Source of the DNA: Alcaligenaceae bacterium
GTDB taxonomy: Bacteria; Pseudomonadota; Gammaproteobacteria; Burkholderiales; Burkholderiaceae_B
DNA length: 11,677 nucleotides
Assembly: GCA_947380655.1 (NCBI GenBank)
Contig: CANCRX010000096.1
Span: forward strand, 1 to 11,677
Direction: 5' to 3'
In this document: positions 1-7,016 of the stretch, one piece after another
How the letters are laid out: each line of letters starts with the position of its first letter
How positions within the stretch are numbered: position 1 is the stretch's first letter
Notes under the pieces: model-generated
Database searches by the model: none
What the model was told of the DNA's origin: nothing
What the model saw: only the letters and a program-made list of their open reading frames with translations
Made by a program: the position numbers and the translations under genes

Positions 1-699
1 GTACCTATTATTGACCTGACTACTGGTATGTATGCCAGCATTGCGGTGTGTGCCGCGATCGCGCATCGCGCGGTCACGGGCAAGGGTCAGTGGATTGATG
101 TCGCACTGCTAGATTCCTCTGTCGCATTTCTGGCCAATCAGGCCATGAATTATTTTGCGACAGGCGAGTCACCTAAAGGGATTGGCAACGCACATCCGAA
201 TATCGTGCCTTATCAGACTTTTAAAACTGCGGATGGCGCCTTGATTCTGGCATGCGGCAATGATAATTTGTTTAATAAATTCTGCGATGTTGCCCAAGCC
301 CCGCATCTGGCAAAAGATCCGCGCTTTTGTACCAACGGTGAACGCGTAAAAAATCGTGAAGAAATCACGCGTTTACTCAATGAAATCTTTTTGACTAAAA
401 CCACACGTGAGTGGGTAAAGCTGCTCGATGAGGCGGGTGTCGCAAACGGTCCGATCAACACCATTGCAGAGGTATTCGAAGAGCCGCAGGTGTTGGCGCG
501 TGGGATGAAAATTGAATTGCCGCACGCCGTGGCGGGTACGGTCCCTCTAGTGGGTAGTCCGATGAAGTTTTCAGGTACACCTATTGTGCATGAAATTCCT
601 CCTCCTTCACTGGGCCAGCATACCGATGATATTCTGACTCGCGTTTTGCACAAGACGCCGGAACAAATCGCAGAATTGAAAGCGAAAGGCATTGTGTAA
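1..699 (+). CDS. CaiB/BaiF family CoA-transferase, 5'-truncated
   Basis: C-terminal 232 residues of a class III (formyl-CoA transferase/CaiB type) CoA-transferase, which moves CoA between carboxylic acids in the cytoplasm. The frame is open from base 1, so the gene begins upstream; family members are about 400 residues, so roughly 165-170 are missing. The first visible residues read VPIIDLTTGMYAS. The Asp at bases 13-15, followed by x-x-T-G-M, lines up with the catalytic aspartate of formyl-CoA transferase (DSNTGM), so the active-site residue is just inside the window. Other family marks are GKGQWIDVALLDSSVAFL, the NAHPNIVPYQTFKTADG stretch, and the C-terminal GVANGPINTIAEVFEEPQV and LGQHTDDIL segments. 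It ends in TAA and is followed by a strong hairpin, then the NIPSNAP gene. The acyl substrate cannot be told from sequence; a role in catabolising an organic acid imported by the nearby Bug proteins is inference. Confidence 0.93.
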   Translation, partial: VPIIDLTTGMYASIAVCAAIAHRAVTGKGQWIDVALLDSSVAFLANQAMNYFATGESPKGIGNAHPNIVPYQTFKTADGALILACGNDNLFNKFCDVAQAPHLAKDPRFCTNGERVKNREEITRLLNEIFLTKTTREWVKLLDEAGVANGPINTIAEVFEEPQVLARGMKIELPHAVAGTVPLVGSPMKFSGTPIVHEIPPPSLGQHTDDILTRVLHKTPEQIAELKAKGIV

Positions 700-717
700 G
701 CTATTTGGTTTTAAGGA

Positions 718-746
718 TCGCGCTAAAGGAGCTTCCTTTAGCGCGA
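718..746. terminator. 13-bp perfect hairpin between CoA-transferase and NIPSNAP genes
   Basis: The arms TCGCGCTAAAGGA (718-730) and TCCTTTAGCGCGA (734-746) pair perfectly around the 3-base loop GCT. The stem is strong, but no T-run follows on either strand (ATAATAAG on +), so it is not a classical intrinsic terminator. It sits 18 bases after the CoA-transferase stop and 30 bases before the NIPSNAP start. It could be a U-less terminator, an mRNA 3'-end stabiliser or processing site, or a dispersed palindromic element. The structure is certain; its function is not. Confidence 0.45.
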
Positions 747-764
747 ATAATAAGTAGTCAAAAC

Positions 765-769
765 AGGAG
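765..769 (+). promoter_or_regulatory. Ribosome binding site of NIPSNAP gene
   Basis: AGGAG lies 7 bases before the ATG at 777. It decides that start over an in-frame TTG at 705, which has no ribosome site and would place the 718-746 hairpin inside the coding sequence. Confidence 0.8.
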
Positions 770-776
770 ACAAACC

Positions 777-1103
777 ATGTTGTATGAAATGAGAACTTAC
801 TATTGCGCACCGGGCCGTTTACCCGCACTCAATCAGCGGTTTGAGACAATTACATTGGATTTCTGGAAAAAGTACGGGATCAAACCTGTAGGTTTCTGGA
901 CGACACTGATCGGCCCTCATAATCAGGCATTAACTTACATGCTCGAGTGGGAGAGTCTGGCTCAACGTGAAACAGTCTGGACCGCATTCTCTACGGATCC
1001 AGAATGGGTCGCCAAGCGCAATGCGACAGAAGCAGAAAAAATCATTGTTGAAAAAATTGAAAATCAAATTCTGGCGCCTACAAGCTATTCGCCCATGAAG
1101 TGA
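777..1103 (+). CDS. NIPSNAP family protein
   Basis: A 108-residue cytoplasmic protein with a single NIPSNAP (dimeric alpha/beta-barrel, ferredoxin-like) domain spanning nearly all of it. Visible marks are the opening MLYEMRTYYCAPGRLPAL, the FWKKYGIKPVGFWTTLIG strand-loop with the usual GFW, the TYMLEWESLAQRE segment, and the late W-x-x-F...DPEW helix. Single-domain bacterial NIPSNAPs of about 100-110 residues are common near Bug and CoA-transferase genes in Alcaligenaceae. Their biochemical role is unknown, and the fold is shared with small monooxygenases and stress proteins. The ATG at 777 is chosen because of its ribosome site and because the family alignment starts at MLYE-x-R. No catalytic residues can be named. 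It is probably co-transcribed with the upstream CoA-transferase unless the intervening hairpin terminates transcription. Confidence 0.88.
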   Translation: MLYEMRTYYCAPGRLPALNQRFETITLDFWKKYGIKPVGFWTTLIGPHNQALTYMLEWESLAQRETVWTAFSTDPEWVAKRNATEAEKIIVEKIENQILAPTSYSPMK

Positions 1104-1118
1104 TTTTTTCAATAATTT

Positions 1119-1148
1119 TTGAGATATTTAGTTTCTGTCTAGGATTAT
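1119..1148 (+). promoter_or_regulatory. Candidate sigma-70 promoter for first Bug gene
   Basis: TTGAGA (1119-1124, 5 of 6 to the -35 consensus) and GATTAT (1143-1148, 4 of 6 to -10) are 18 bases apart in the AT-rich gap after the NIPSNAP gene. Transcription would start near 1155 and leave a leader of about 100 bases. Such matches arise easily by chance in AT-rich DNA, so this is tentative. Nothing else recognisable lies in 1104-1254 apart from a small GCTCT/AGAGC inverted repeat at 1213-1225. Confidence 0.28.
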
Positions 1149-1243
1149 CTCGATCACAGAGCAAGCAATCTGTTTCATTTTCCTCAGATTTACCGTATTG
1201 TTGTTTACCAGAGCTCTAAAAGAGCCAATAGAGTCGAAAACTC

Positions 1244-1247
1244 GGAG
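1244..1247 (+). promoter_or_regulatory. Ribosome binding site indicating a TTG start
   Basis: GGAG within CTCGGAGACA lies 7 bases before TTG at 1255. It supports TTG initiation there rather than at the TTG at 1198, because translation from 1255 gives a clean signal peptide starting MKRLL. Confidence 0.65.
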
Positions 1248-1254
1248 ACAACAA

Positions 1255-2205
1255 TTGAAAAGATTGCTTGCAACGTTATTGCTTTTGCCCTGCCTGGCCT
1301 TCGCGCAGGCTTACCCTAACAAACCCGTCCGTATCGTTGTGCCGTTTCCTCCTGGAGGCGGTACAGATGTGGTGGCGCGGATTGTGGCACAAAAGCTTTC
1401 TGACGCCTGGGGACAACAGGCCGTTGTGGAAAATAAACCAGGTGCGAGCGGAACAATAGGCTCGGATCTAGTCGCCAAATCCGCCCCGGATGGCTACACG
1501 CTATTGTTACAAGGTACTCAGCACGCGATCAACCTGAGTCTTTACAAGCAACTTCCCTACGATACGGTGAAGGATTTCATTCCTGTTGCCTATATTGCGC
1601 TCGCACCATTCTTACTAGTGGTGAATGCCGACGTGCCCGTCAAGAACGTCAAGGAGTTGATTGCTTACATTAAATCTAAACCTGGCGGTCTGGATTATGG
1701 CTCAAGCGGTCCGGGAGGCGGTGCGCATCTCGCCGGAGAGATGTTTAAAACTGCAGCAGGTGTTCAGCTGACGCATATTCCTTACAAGGGCGGTAATCCA
1801 GCCTTGACTGATTTGCTGGGTGGTCAGATACCTATGCTGTTCGATCCCATTCCAACCTCACTCAAACACGTGAGTGGAGGGCGTCTGCGCGTGCTGGCTA
1901 TTACCAGTGCACAACGAAGCGCCATCTTGCCTGATATCCCTACCGTTGCCGAAGCAGGCGTACCAGGGTTTGAGGCGGTTTCCTGGTTTGGTCTTTACGC
2001 ACCAGCCGGCACACCGGCAGCAATTGTGAACAAACTCAATGCAGACGTGAATAAGGTTTTGGTGCTACCTGATGTGAAGGAAAGATTTGCAGAGATGGGT
2101 GCTTTTTCAAATGTGATGTCACCCGAGCAGTTTTCGAAATACCTGAATGTGGAAATCGCCAAATTTGCAAAAGCGATCAAGGACTCTGGCGCGAAGGTCG
2201 AATGA
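1255..2205 (+). CDS. Bug/TctC-family periplasmic solute-binding protein (first)
   Basis: Tripartite tricarboxylate transporter substrate-binding protein of the Bug family, 316 residues with a TTG start. Residues 1-19 form a Sec signal peptide (MKRLL, then a Leu/Ala-rich core, ending AFAQA), so the protein acts in the periplasm. The mature part shows the family landmarks: YPNKPVRIVVPFPPGGGTD (20-38), VVENKPGASG (57-66), PDGYT (78-82), PYDTVKDF (101-108), and HIPYKGG (174-180) followed by the ALTDLLGGQIPMLFD loop. Family members bind small carboxylates between two lobes through main-chain contacts and ordered water, so the ligand cannot be predicted from side chains. No TctA/TctB membrane partner is nearby. 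An in-frame upstream TTG at 1198 would add 19 residues before the signal peptide and is less likely. The next Bug gene follows after 74 bases. Confidence 0.93.
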   Translation: MKRLLATLLLLPCLAFAQAYPNKPVRIVVPFPPGGGTDVVARIVAQKLSDAWGQQAVVENKPGASGTIGSDLVAKSAPDGYTLLLQGTQHAINLSLYKQLPYDTVKDFIPVAYIALAPFLLVVNADVPVKNVKELIAYIKSKPGGLDYGSSGPGGGAHLAGEMFKTAAGVQLTHIPYKGGNPALTDLLGGQIPMLFDPIPTSLKHVSGGRLRVLAITSAQRSAILPDIPTVAEAGVPGFEAVSWFGLYAPAGTPAAIVNKLNADVNKVLVLPDVKERFAEMGAFSNVMSPEQFSKYLNVEIAKFAKAIKDSGAKVE

Positions 2206-2279
2206 TGGGTCGCAGGTTGTGACACGTAATGGGTCAGTAGCCTGTATTGATTAAAAATTAAATAGAGAGCGGGAATGAC

Positions 2280-3260
2280 ATGTTTAAACAGGTACGTTTT
2301 GTTGCGTTAGGCCTTGCACTTTTTTCTGGTCTATCCATTGCCGCCAGCTATCCGGACCGAGCCATTACGATGATTGTGCCTTACGCACCAGGTGGTTCGA
2401 CCGATGGCCTGGCGCGTGTTGTTGCCGAAAAAATGGGTGAAGCACTTAAGCAAACAGTGGTCGTTGAAAATATTGGCGGAGTCGGTGGGGTGGTTGGTAT
2501 TCAGCGGTTTTTGCGTGCGACACCCGATGGATATACTGTCATGCTAGGCAATATGGGCACGTTCGCGATTGCAAACACGCTCTATCCAAAAATGAATTTC
2601 GATCCAAAAACTCAATTGAGCCCGATTGGTCTGGTGGCCGATGTCCCGCAGATGCTGGCTGTGAGCGTAGCGAGTGGTTTTAAGGATTTGCCTTCGTTGG
2701 TCAAGCGCATGCGTGACACGAGTCAGCCAAAATTAAACCTCGCCAATGGTGGGCCAGGCGGGACGAGTCATATTGGCTCTGTTTATTTCACATACGTGAC
2801 GCAATCCCAGGCTGAACAAGTTCCCTACAAAGGGAGTGGTCCAGCCATTACGGATTTAATGGCTGGTAATGTGGATATCACCGTTGATCAGACTGTGACC
2901 ATTATTCCCGCGGGTAAAAGTGGTCGAATTGTGCCGTTGGCGATTGTGGGTGATGCGCGTTCACCTTTGATGCCCGATGTTCCGACTTTTGCTGAAGGTG
3001 GTGTGCCTGAGTTTGACTTCAGTGTCTGGAATGCAATTGTCGGTCCCCAAGGTATGCCTCCAGATCGAATTAAGGTCTTGGCGCAGGCCTTATCTACTTC
3101 GCTGAACGATCCAAAAATCAAAGCTAAACTCGACTCCTTCGCTGCTGTCATTCCTAAACCTGAGCGCCAAGGACCGCCTGAACTCAAGCGTTTGATTGAT
3201 CGGGATGTTGATCGCTTTGCCAAGTTAATTAAAGATGCAAATATCACTGTCAATGACTAA
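2280..3260 (+). CDS. Bug/TctC-family periplasmic solute-binding protein (second)
   Basis: A Bug-family binding protein of 326 residues. Residues 1 to about 22 are a signal peptide (MFKQVRFVALGLALFSGLS, then IAAS), giving a periplasmic protein beginning near YPDRAITMIVPYAPGGSTDG. Landmarks are PYAPGGSTDGLAR (34-46), VVVENIGGVGGVVG in place of the commoner ENKxGAxG, PDGYTVMLGN, and QVPYKGSGPAITDLMAGNVD. The Asn-Ile-Gly-Gly stretch and the Asn-Met-Gly ligand loop distinguish it from its neighbours, so a different ligand is likely. A weak GGGA ribosome site (2271-2274) precedes the ATG by 5 bases. It ends only 9 bases before the MFS gene, implying co-transcription. That pairing suggests, but does not prove, that binding protein and transporter handle related compounds; MFS carriers do not normally use binding proteins. 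Confidence 0.93.
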   Translation: MFKQVRFVALGLALFSGLSIAASYPDRAITMIVPYAPGGSTDGLARVVAEKMGEALKQTVVVENIGGVGGVVGIQRFLRATPDGYTVMLGNMGTFAIANTLYPKMNFDPKTQLSPIGLVADVPQMLAVSVASGFKDLPSLVKRMRDTSQPKLNLANGGPGGTSHIGSVYFTYVTQSQAEQVPYKGSGPAITDLMAGNVDITVDQTVTIIPAGKSGRIVPLAIVGDARSPLMPDVPTFAEGGVPEFDFSVWNAIVGPQGMPPDRIKVLAQALSTSLNDPKIKAKLDSFAAVIPKPERQGPPELKRLIDRDVDRFAKLIKDANITVND

Positions 3261-3269
3261 GTACACCCG

Positions 3270-4562
3270 ATGACTGTTGCCCGCCCTGCTTTTTTTGCTC
3301 CATTCAGTGTTAGAAGTTTTTGTTTTCAATGGCCTGCGGATTTATTGGCATCCTGGGCCTTCGAAATGGAAGTTCTGATTCTTGGCTGGTATGTTCTGGT
3401 TGAATCCGACTCTGTTTTATTACTCGTGATTTATGGGGCACTGCAATACGCAGGATCTCTGGTCTCTCCGCTTTTTGGCGTGGCGGGTGACCGGATTGGG
3501 TATCGACGACTGTTTATGATCACGCGTTTTTTGTATGCGCTGATGTCTGTAGCCATTGCACTACTGGCTGTCTATGGTTTGCTGACCCCGTTGATTGTGC
3601 TCGTGCTCGCGGGTGTGTGCGGGATGGTCAAGCCTTCGGACATCATGATGCGCTTTGCTTTGATCGCGCAGACTTTACCCGCCAATCAGATGATCGGTGC
3701 GCTGGGCTTATCACGTATTACGACCGACTCCGCGAGGATCGCTGGAGCGCTGGCTGGCGTTGGTGTCTTTGCACTATTCGGTTTAGTGCCTGCTTATGTG
3801 TTGGTCAGTGTTCTTTATCTCTTGAGTTGCTTGCTTGCGCGCGGTGTAGCTGCCGATCCACGGCGTGGCGAATTAGCTACGACGATCGAATCTCCCGTTG
3901 CGGTTGCACGTAAACCCTCTACGCCTTATCAGGACTTGCTTCAGGCTTTCAGATATGTCTGGCGCAAACCTGAAATATTAGGTGCTTTTTGCCTGGCATT
4001 TCTGGTCAATATTCTTGCTTACCCTTTGTTTTTGGGTTTGCTGCCTTATGTCGCGAATAATATTTACAACATTGGCCAAGCGGGCTTGGGTATTCTGGTC
4101 GCGAGCTACGCAACGGGCTCTTTGCTAGGTTCCATCGTGGTGAGCTCCAATCGTTTTTCGGTTGGACCTGCTCGTCTGATGCTGATCGCCGCACTATGCT
4201 GGTTTGCGATCGATCTTTGTTTTGCTTGGGTTACCTATCTGCCGCTTGGGATGGTTTTACTTGCGGGTGCAGGGTTTGCACAAAATATTTGTTTGGTTCC
4301 TCTTGCAGGTGTGATGCTGAAATCTGCTGAGCCTGCTTATCGGGGGCGGGTGATGGGCATGCGGATGTTAGCGATCTGGGGCTTGCCAACCGGGCTGATG
4401 CTTTCCGGTCCGTTGATTAATACGTTTGGTTATACGGCGACTGCTTCGATGTACTCGGCGCTTGGATTGCTTTTTACGGTGGCGATTGCCCTGCGCTGGT
4501 CTCGTGAGTTGTGGAGTAAGCAGGCGCTCGTGAATAATAATCAGGAACTCAACCGCACCTAG
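3270..4562 (+). CDS. MFS transporter
   Basis: A 430-residue inner-membrane protein of the major facilitator superfamily with about 12 hydrophobic segments. The first half carries the cytoplasmic loop 2-3 signature GVAGDRIGYRR (residues 70-80). A charged, Pro-rich central loop (around RGVAADPRRGELATT to KPSTPYQDLLQAFRYVWRKPE) separates the two six-helix halves, and the second half repeats helix-rich segments with GYRGR-like AYRGRVMGMR near the end. The layout, especially the central FRYVWRKPEI segment, resembles the MFS_3/enterobactin-exporter-like branch, which mostly contains drug, siderophore or metabolite exporters; direction and substrate are not determinable. The start at ATG 3270 lacks a visible ribosome site and follows the upstream Bug stop by 9 bases, so initiation probably relies on translational coupling. 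It ends in TAG. Confidence 0.9.
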   Translation: MTVARPAFFAPFSVRSFCFQWPADLLASWAFEMEVLILGWYVLVESDSVLLLVIYGALQYAGSLVSPLFGVAGDRIGYRRLFMITRFLYALMSVAIALLAVYGLLTPLIVLVLAGVCGMVKPSDIMMRFALIAQTLPANQMIGALGLSRITTDSARIAGALAGVGVFALFGLVPAYVLVSVLYLLSCLLARGVAADPRRGELATTIESPVAVARKPSTPYQDLLQAFRYVWRKPEILGAFCLAFLVNILAYPLFLGLLPYVANNIYNIGQAGLGILVASYATGSLLGSIVVSSNRFSVGPARLMLIAALCWFAIDLCFAWVTYLPLGMVLLAGAGFAQNICLVPLAGVMLKSAEPAYRGRVMGMRMLAIWGLPTGLMLSGPLINTFGYTATASMYSALGLLFTVAIALRWSRELWSKQALVNNNQELNRT

Positions 4563-4595
4563 GTATATTGCACTGCAAGAGAGGGTTTACCTTGG

Positions 4596-4623
4596 TTGAA
4601 AAATCTGTCATTCCGGCAATACT
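4596..4623 (+). promoter_or_regulatory. Candidate sigma-70 promoter for third Bug gene
   Basis: TTGAAA (4596-4601, 5 of 6) and AATACT (4618-4623, 4 of 6) are separated by 16 bases in the 93-base gap after the MFS gene. Transcription would begin about 30 bases before the ATG at 4656. Tentative. The gap contains no hairpin that would end the upstream transcript, so read-through is also possible. Confidence 0.28.
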
Positions 4624-4655
4624 GATGCATCTTAATTTTACGCAATGAGAAATCA

Positions 4656-5618
4656 ATGAGATTGTCAAAAATAATAGCCTGCGCTGTGCTGACCTGTTCT
4701 GCGATGAGCGTCCACGCTGCTTACCCAGAACAAACCATTACGCTGATCGCGCCTTTCCCGGCAGGTGGTGCTGCGGATGTCATTGCGCGCCTGTTGGCCA
4801 AAGAGCTCGGCGACAAACTTGGTAAAAGCGTGGTCGTCGAAAACAAATCAGGAGCAGGCTCGACGATCGGTGCCACCTATGTCGCGAATGCCAAACCCGA
4901 TGGTTACACCATCTTGCTGGGATCGAATTCCACCTTTGTGCTTAACCCTGCACTCATGGACAAAATGCCTTATGACTCGTCCACTGCTTTCGATCCTATC
5001 GGGAAGATTGGTACGCTGGGACTGGCATTGATTGTTAACCCGAACGTGCCGGCAAAAAATGTGGCTGAACTCGTTGCACTGATCAAGGCTAATCCAGATA
5101 AGTATTCCTATGGCAGCTATGGCAACGGTACAACTTCTAATTTCGCTGGAGCACTCTTTAATCATTTCACCGGCTTAAAAGTCACACACATTCCCTACAA
5201 AGGGAGTGCTCCCGAGATGAATGACTTGATCGGCGGACAAATCCCCATCGCGTATGACACGATTTTGGCGACGACTCCCCAGGCGCGTAATGGTCGTGTA
5301 CGACCGCTTGCGGTGACGGGATTACAGCGTTCCGCCCTATTACCTGATGTGCCGACCATGGATGAGTCGGGCTATAAGGGTTATGAAGCCGTTGCCTGGC
5401 AGGCGATTGTTGGACCGAAAGGTCTGCCTAAGGATGTCAAAGATCGACTTCAGGCTGCTCTATCTGCGGTGATTGCTGATCCGGTTGTGAAGGAAAAAAT
5501 GCAGCAAACAGGGTTTGATATCTTATGGAATCCTATGCCCAATTGGCCGCAAGATATTAAGGCTGAGATTGCTGAAGCTAAAAAAATTGCGGCACAGGCA
5601 AATATCAAAGCAGATTAA
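4656..5618 (+). CDS. Bug/TctC-family periplasmic solute-binding protein (third)
   Basis: A 320-residue Bug-family binding protein. Residues 1-21 are a signal peptide ending SVHA, with the mature protein starting AYPEQTITLIAPFPAGGAADV. Landmarks are PFPAGGAADVIAR (33-45), VVVENKSGAGSTIG, PDGYTILLGSNSTFVLNP, MPYDSSTAFDPIGKIG, and HIPYKGSAPEMNDLIGGQIPIAYD. GGAAD replaces the usual GG[GS]TD at the ligand-loop entrance, and a serine/threonine-rich SNSTF loop follows PDGYT, so ligand choice probably differs from the two upstream paralogues. Two signal-peptide cysteines do not form a lipobox, since neither has Gly/Ala/Ser at -1 in the right context, so a soluble periplasmic protein is expected. The ribosome site is weak (TGAGA). 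The gene is convergent with umuC, with a 42-base gap holding no convincing terminator. Confidence 0.93.
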   Translation: MRLSKIIACAVLTCSAMSVHAAYPEQTITLIAPFPAGGAADVIARLLAKELGDKLGKSVVVENKSGAGSTIGATYVANAKPDGYTILLGSNSTFVLNPALMDKMPYDSSTAFDPIGKIGTLGLALIVNPNVPAKNVAELVALIKANPDKYSYGSYGNGTTSNFAGALFNHFTGLKVTHIPYKGSAPEMNDLIGGQIPIAYDTILATTPQARNGRVRPLAVTGLQRSALLPDVPTMDESGYKGYEAVAWQAIVGPKGLPKDVKDRLQAALSAVIADPVVKEKMQQTGFDILWNPMPNWPQDIKAEIAEAKKIAAQANIKAD

Positions 5619-5660
5619 TTTATCCGGATATTTAATGTTCGTTTTATTCCGTTGTGCAAA

Positions 5661-6992
5661 TCAGGCGCGTGCGGTCGGGATATCTTTCCAGCACGTGGTG
5701 TACTGCGGAGTGCGCCTCTCTTGTTTCATGCTCCAGATCCGGTGAGTCCCTCCAAGGCCTGCACTCGCAAGCAATAGTGCACCTCTGCCATAGCGCTGGT
5801 TTAATGCATCCATTGCCTGCATGAGTTGGGTTTGGGGGGTACGGTTGTGTTGCGTAGATTCTTTGGTAGATGAATCGTCCGTCAGATCGATGTCCAGTTT
5901 CAGCTGGTTCCGATTCGCGGGCTGTAAGTCAAGCAGCATGACGCCAGCCTTTGCGTAGTTATATCCGGATTTGTAAATTAAGTTAAGACCTTGCGTCGCA
6001 GCCTGTGCAATAGCGTGGGTGTCGGAACAAGGCTCTGGCAGCTGGATACAAACAGAGCGGCTGTATTGCTTTTCTTTCCTGAAAGGGCTGGTCCGTATAA
6101 AGCACAATACTTTGTTGGCGTGACTGCGTTGCCGACGGAGTTTTTCTGAGGCGCGACTGGCGAATTCACTGACTGCTTCGCTGAGGTCGTATAACTGGGT
6201 GACTGGATGTCCAAAAGATCGCGTGCAGGCGATTTCTTTTTTATCTGGCGCGATATCCTCAATCTCGATGCACGGTGTGCCTTGCAACTCGCGTACGGTA
6301 CGCTCGAGCACCACGGACCAGCGACTACGCACGGCACTGGGTTCCATGCGTGACAGCTCCAGTGCAGTATGCACGCCATATTCTTTGAGCTGCGCGGCAT
6401 AACGACGACCCACTCCCCAGATATCCCCCACTTCTGTCAGACCGAGCAAGTAGTCACGCTCCTCAAGACTGACAGATGACAAATCACAGACCTGAGCATA
6501 TTCATCCGGGTAGCTGCCAGGTTTGCGTTCTGCTGTTTTGGCAATATGGTTGGCGAGCTTGGCGAGGGTTTTAGTCGGGGCGATCCCGATCCCGCAGGGC
6601 AGGCCGGTCCATTGCAGAATTCTGCTGCGGATGATGCGTGCCCGTCTGGCAAGGTTGCCGCGCACACCATCCAGACCAATAAATGATTCATCAATGCTGT
6701 AGATCTCTTGTGTGGGCCCAAGGCCCGCTGCAATCGACATCATTCTGTCACTCATGTCACCGTACAGTGCGAAATTCGCTGAGAGAGCAACCAGCCCATG
6801 CGATTCGGCCAGGTGTTTGATTTTGAACCAGGGGGCTCCCATTTTGATATCGAGGGCTTTAGCCTCATTGCTACGCGCGATTGCACAGCCATCGTTGTTC
6901 GATAGCACGACTACAGGGGCGAGGTTCAGACTGGGGCGAAACACACGCTCGCAGCTGACAAAAAAATTGTTCCCATCGACTAAGGCAAACAT
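5661..6992 (-). CDS. umuC: DNA polymerase V catalytic subunit UmuC
   Basis: Y-family translesion polymerase, 443 residues, complete. With UmuD'2 it forms Pol V, which copies damaged DNA during the SOS response. Catalytic carboxylates are in place: Asp6 in MFALVDGNN and Asp101-Glu102 in YSIDESF, the same numbering as E. coli UmuC. Other marks are VVVLSNNDGCAIAR (27-40), GIGIAPTKTLAKLANH (134-149), the helix-hairpin-helix-like DIWGVGRR (190-197), VVLERTVRELQGTPC, the little-finger segment TSPF (301-304), and a C-terminal UmuC domain ending YTTCWKDIP. Position 11, the steric gate that is Tyr in E. coli, is Phe here. The clamp-binding site reads QLKLDI (363-368), which fits the hexapeptide form rather than the QLxLF pentapeptide. 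It starts 24 bases after the umuD stop, so the two form one operon under the LexA box at 7469-7488. Confidence 0.97.
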   Translation of the reverse strand: MFALVDGNNFFVSCERVFRPSLNLAPVVVLSNNDGCAIARSNEAKALDIKMGAPWFKIKHLAESHGLVALSANFALYGDMSDRMMSIAAGLGPTQEIYSIDESFIGLDGVRGNLARRARIIRSRILQWTGLPCGIGIAPTKTLAKLANHIAKTAERKPGSYPDEYAQVCDLSSVSLEERDYLLGLTEVGDIWGVGRRYAAQLKEYGVHTALELSRMEPSAVRSRWSVVLERTVRELQGTPCIEIEDIAPDKKEIACTRSFGHPVTQLYDLSEAVSEFASRASEKLRRQRSHANKVLCFIRTSPFRKEKQYSRSVCIQLPEPCSDTHAIAQAATQGLNLIYKSGYNYAKAGVMLLDLQPANRNQLKLDIDLTDDSSTKESTQHNRTPQTQLMQAMDALNQRYGRGALLLASAGLGGTHRIWSMKQERRTPQYTTCWKDIPTARA

Positions 6993-7016
6993 ACAGGCCG
7001 GCTCTCTTATTCGCGT

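Noticed and set aside
705..776. In-frame N-terminal extension of the NIPSNAP gene from TTG 705
   Set aside because: It has no ribosome site, would translate through the 718-746 hairpin, and the family alignment begins at the ATG at 777, which has AGGAG upstream.
1213..1225. GCTCT/AGAGC inverted repeat in the first Bug leader as an attenuator
   Set aside because: The stem is only five pairs, with a 3-base loop and no following T-run, too weak to claim.
4656..4718. Lipoprotein signal in the third Bug protein
   Set aside because: The cysteines at residues 9 and 14 lack a proper lipobox: Cys14 has Thr at -1 and Cys9 is too near the N-terminus. The sequence then continues to an ordinary SVHA-A cleavage site.
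5621..5630. TATCCGGATA palindrome between the third Bug gene and umuC as a terminator
   Set aside because: It is only 10 bases with no loop, so it cannot form a useful RNA hairpin, and no T-run follows. A similar sequence near 5961 inside umuC looks coincidental.
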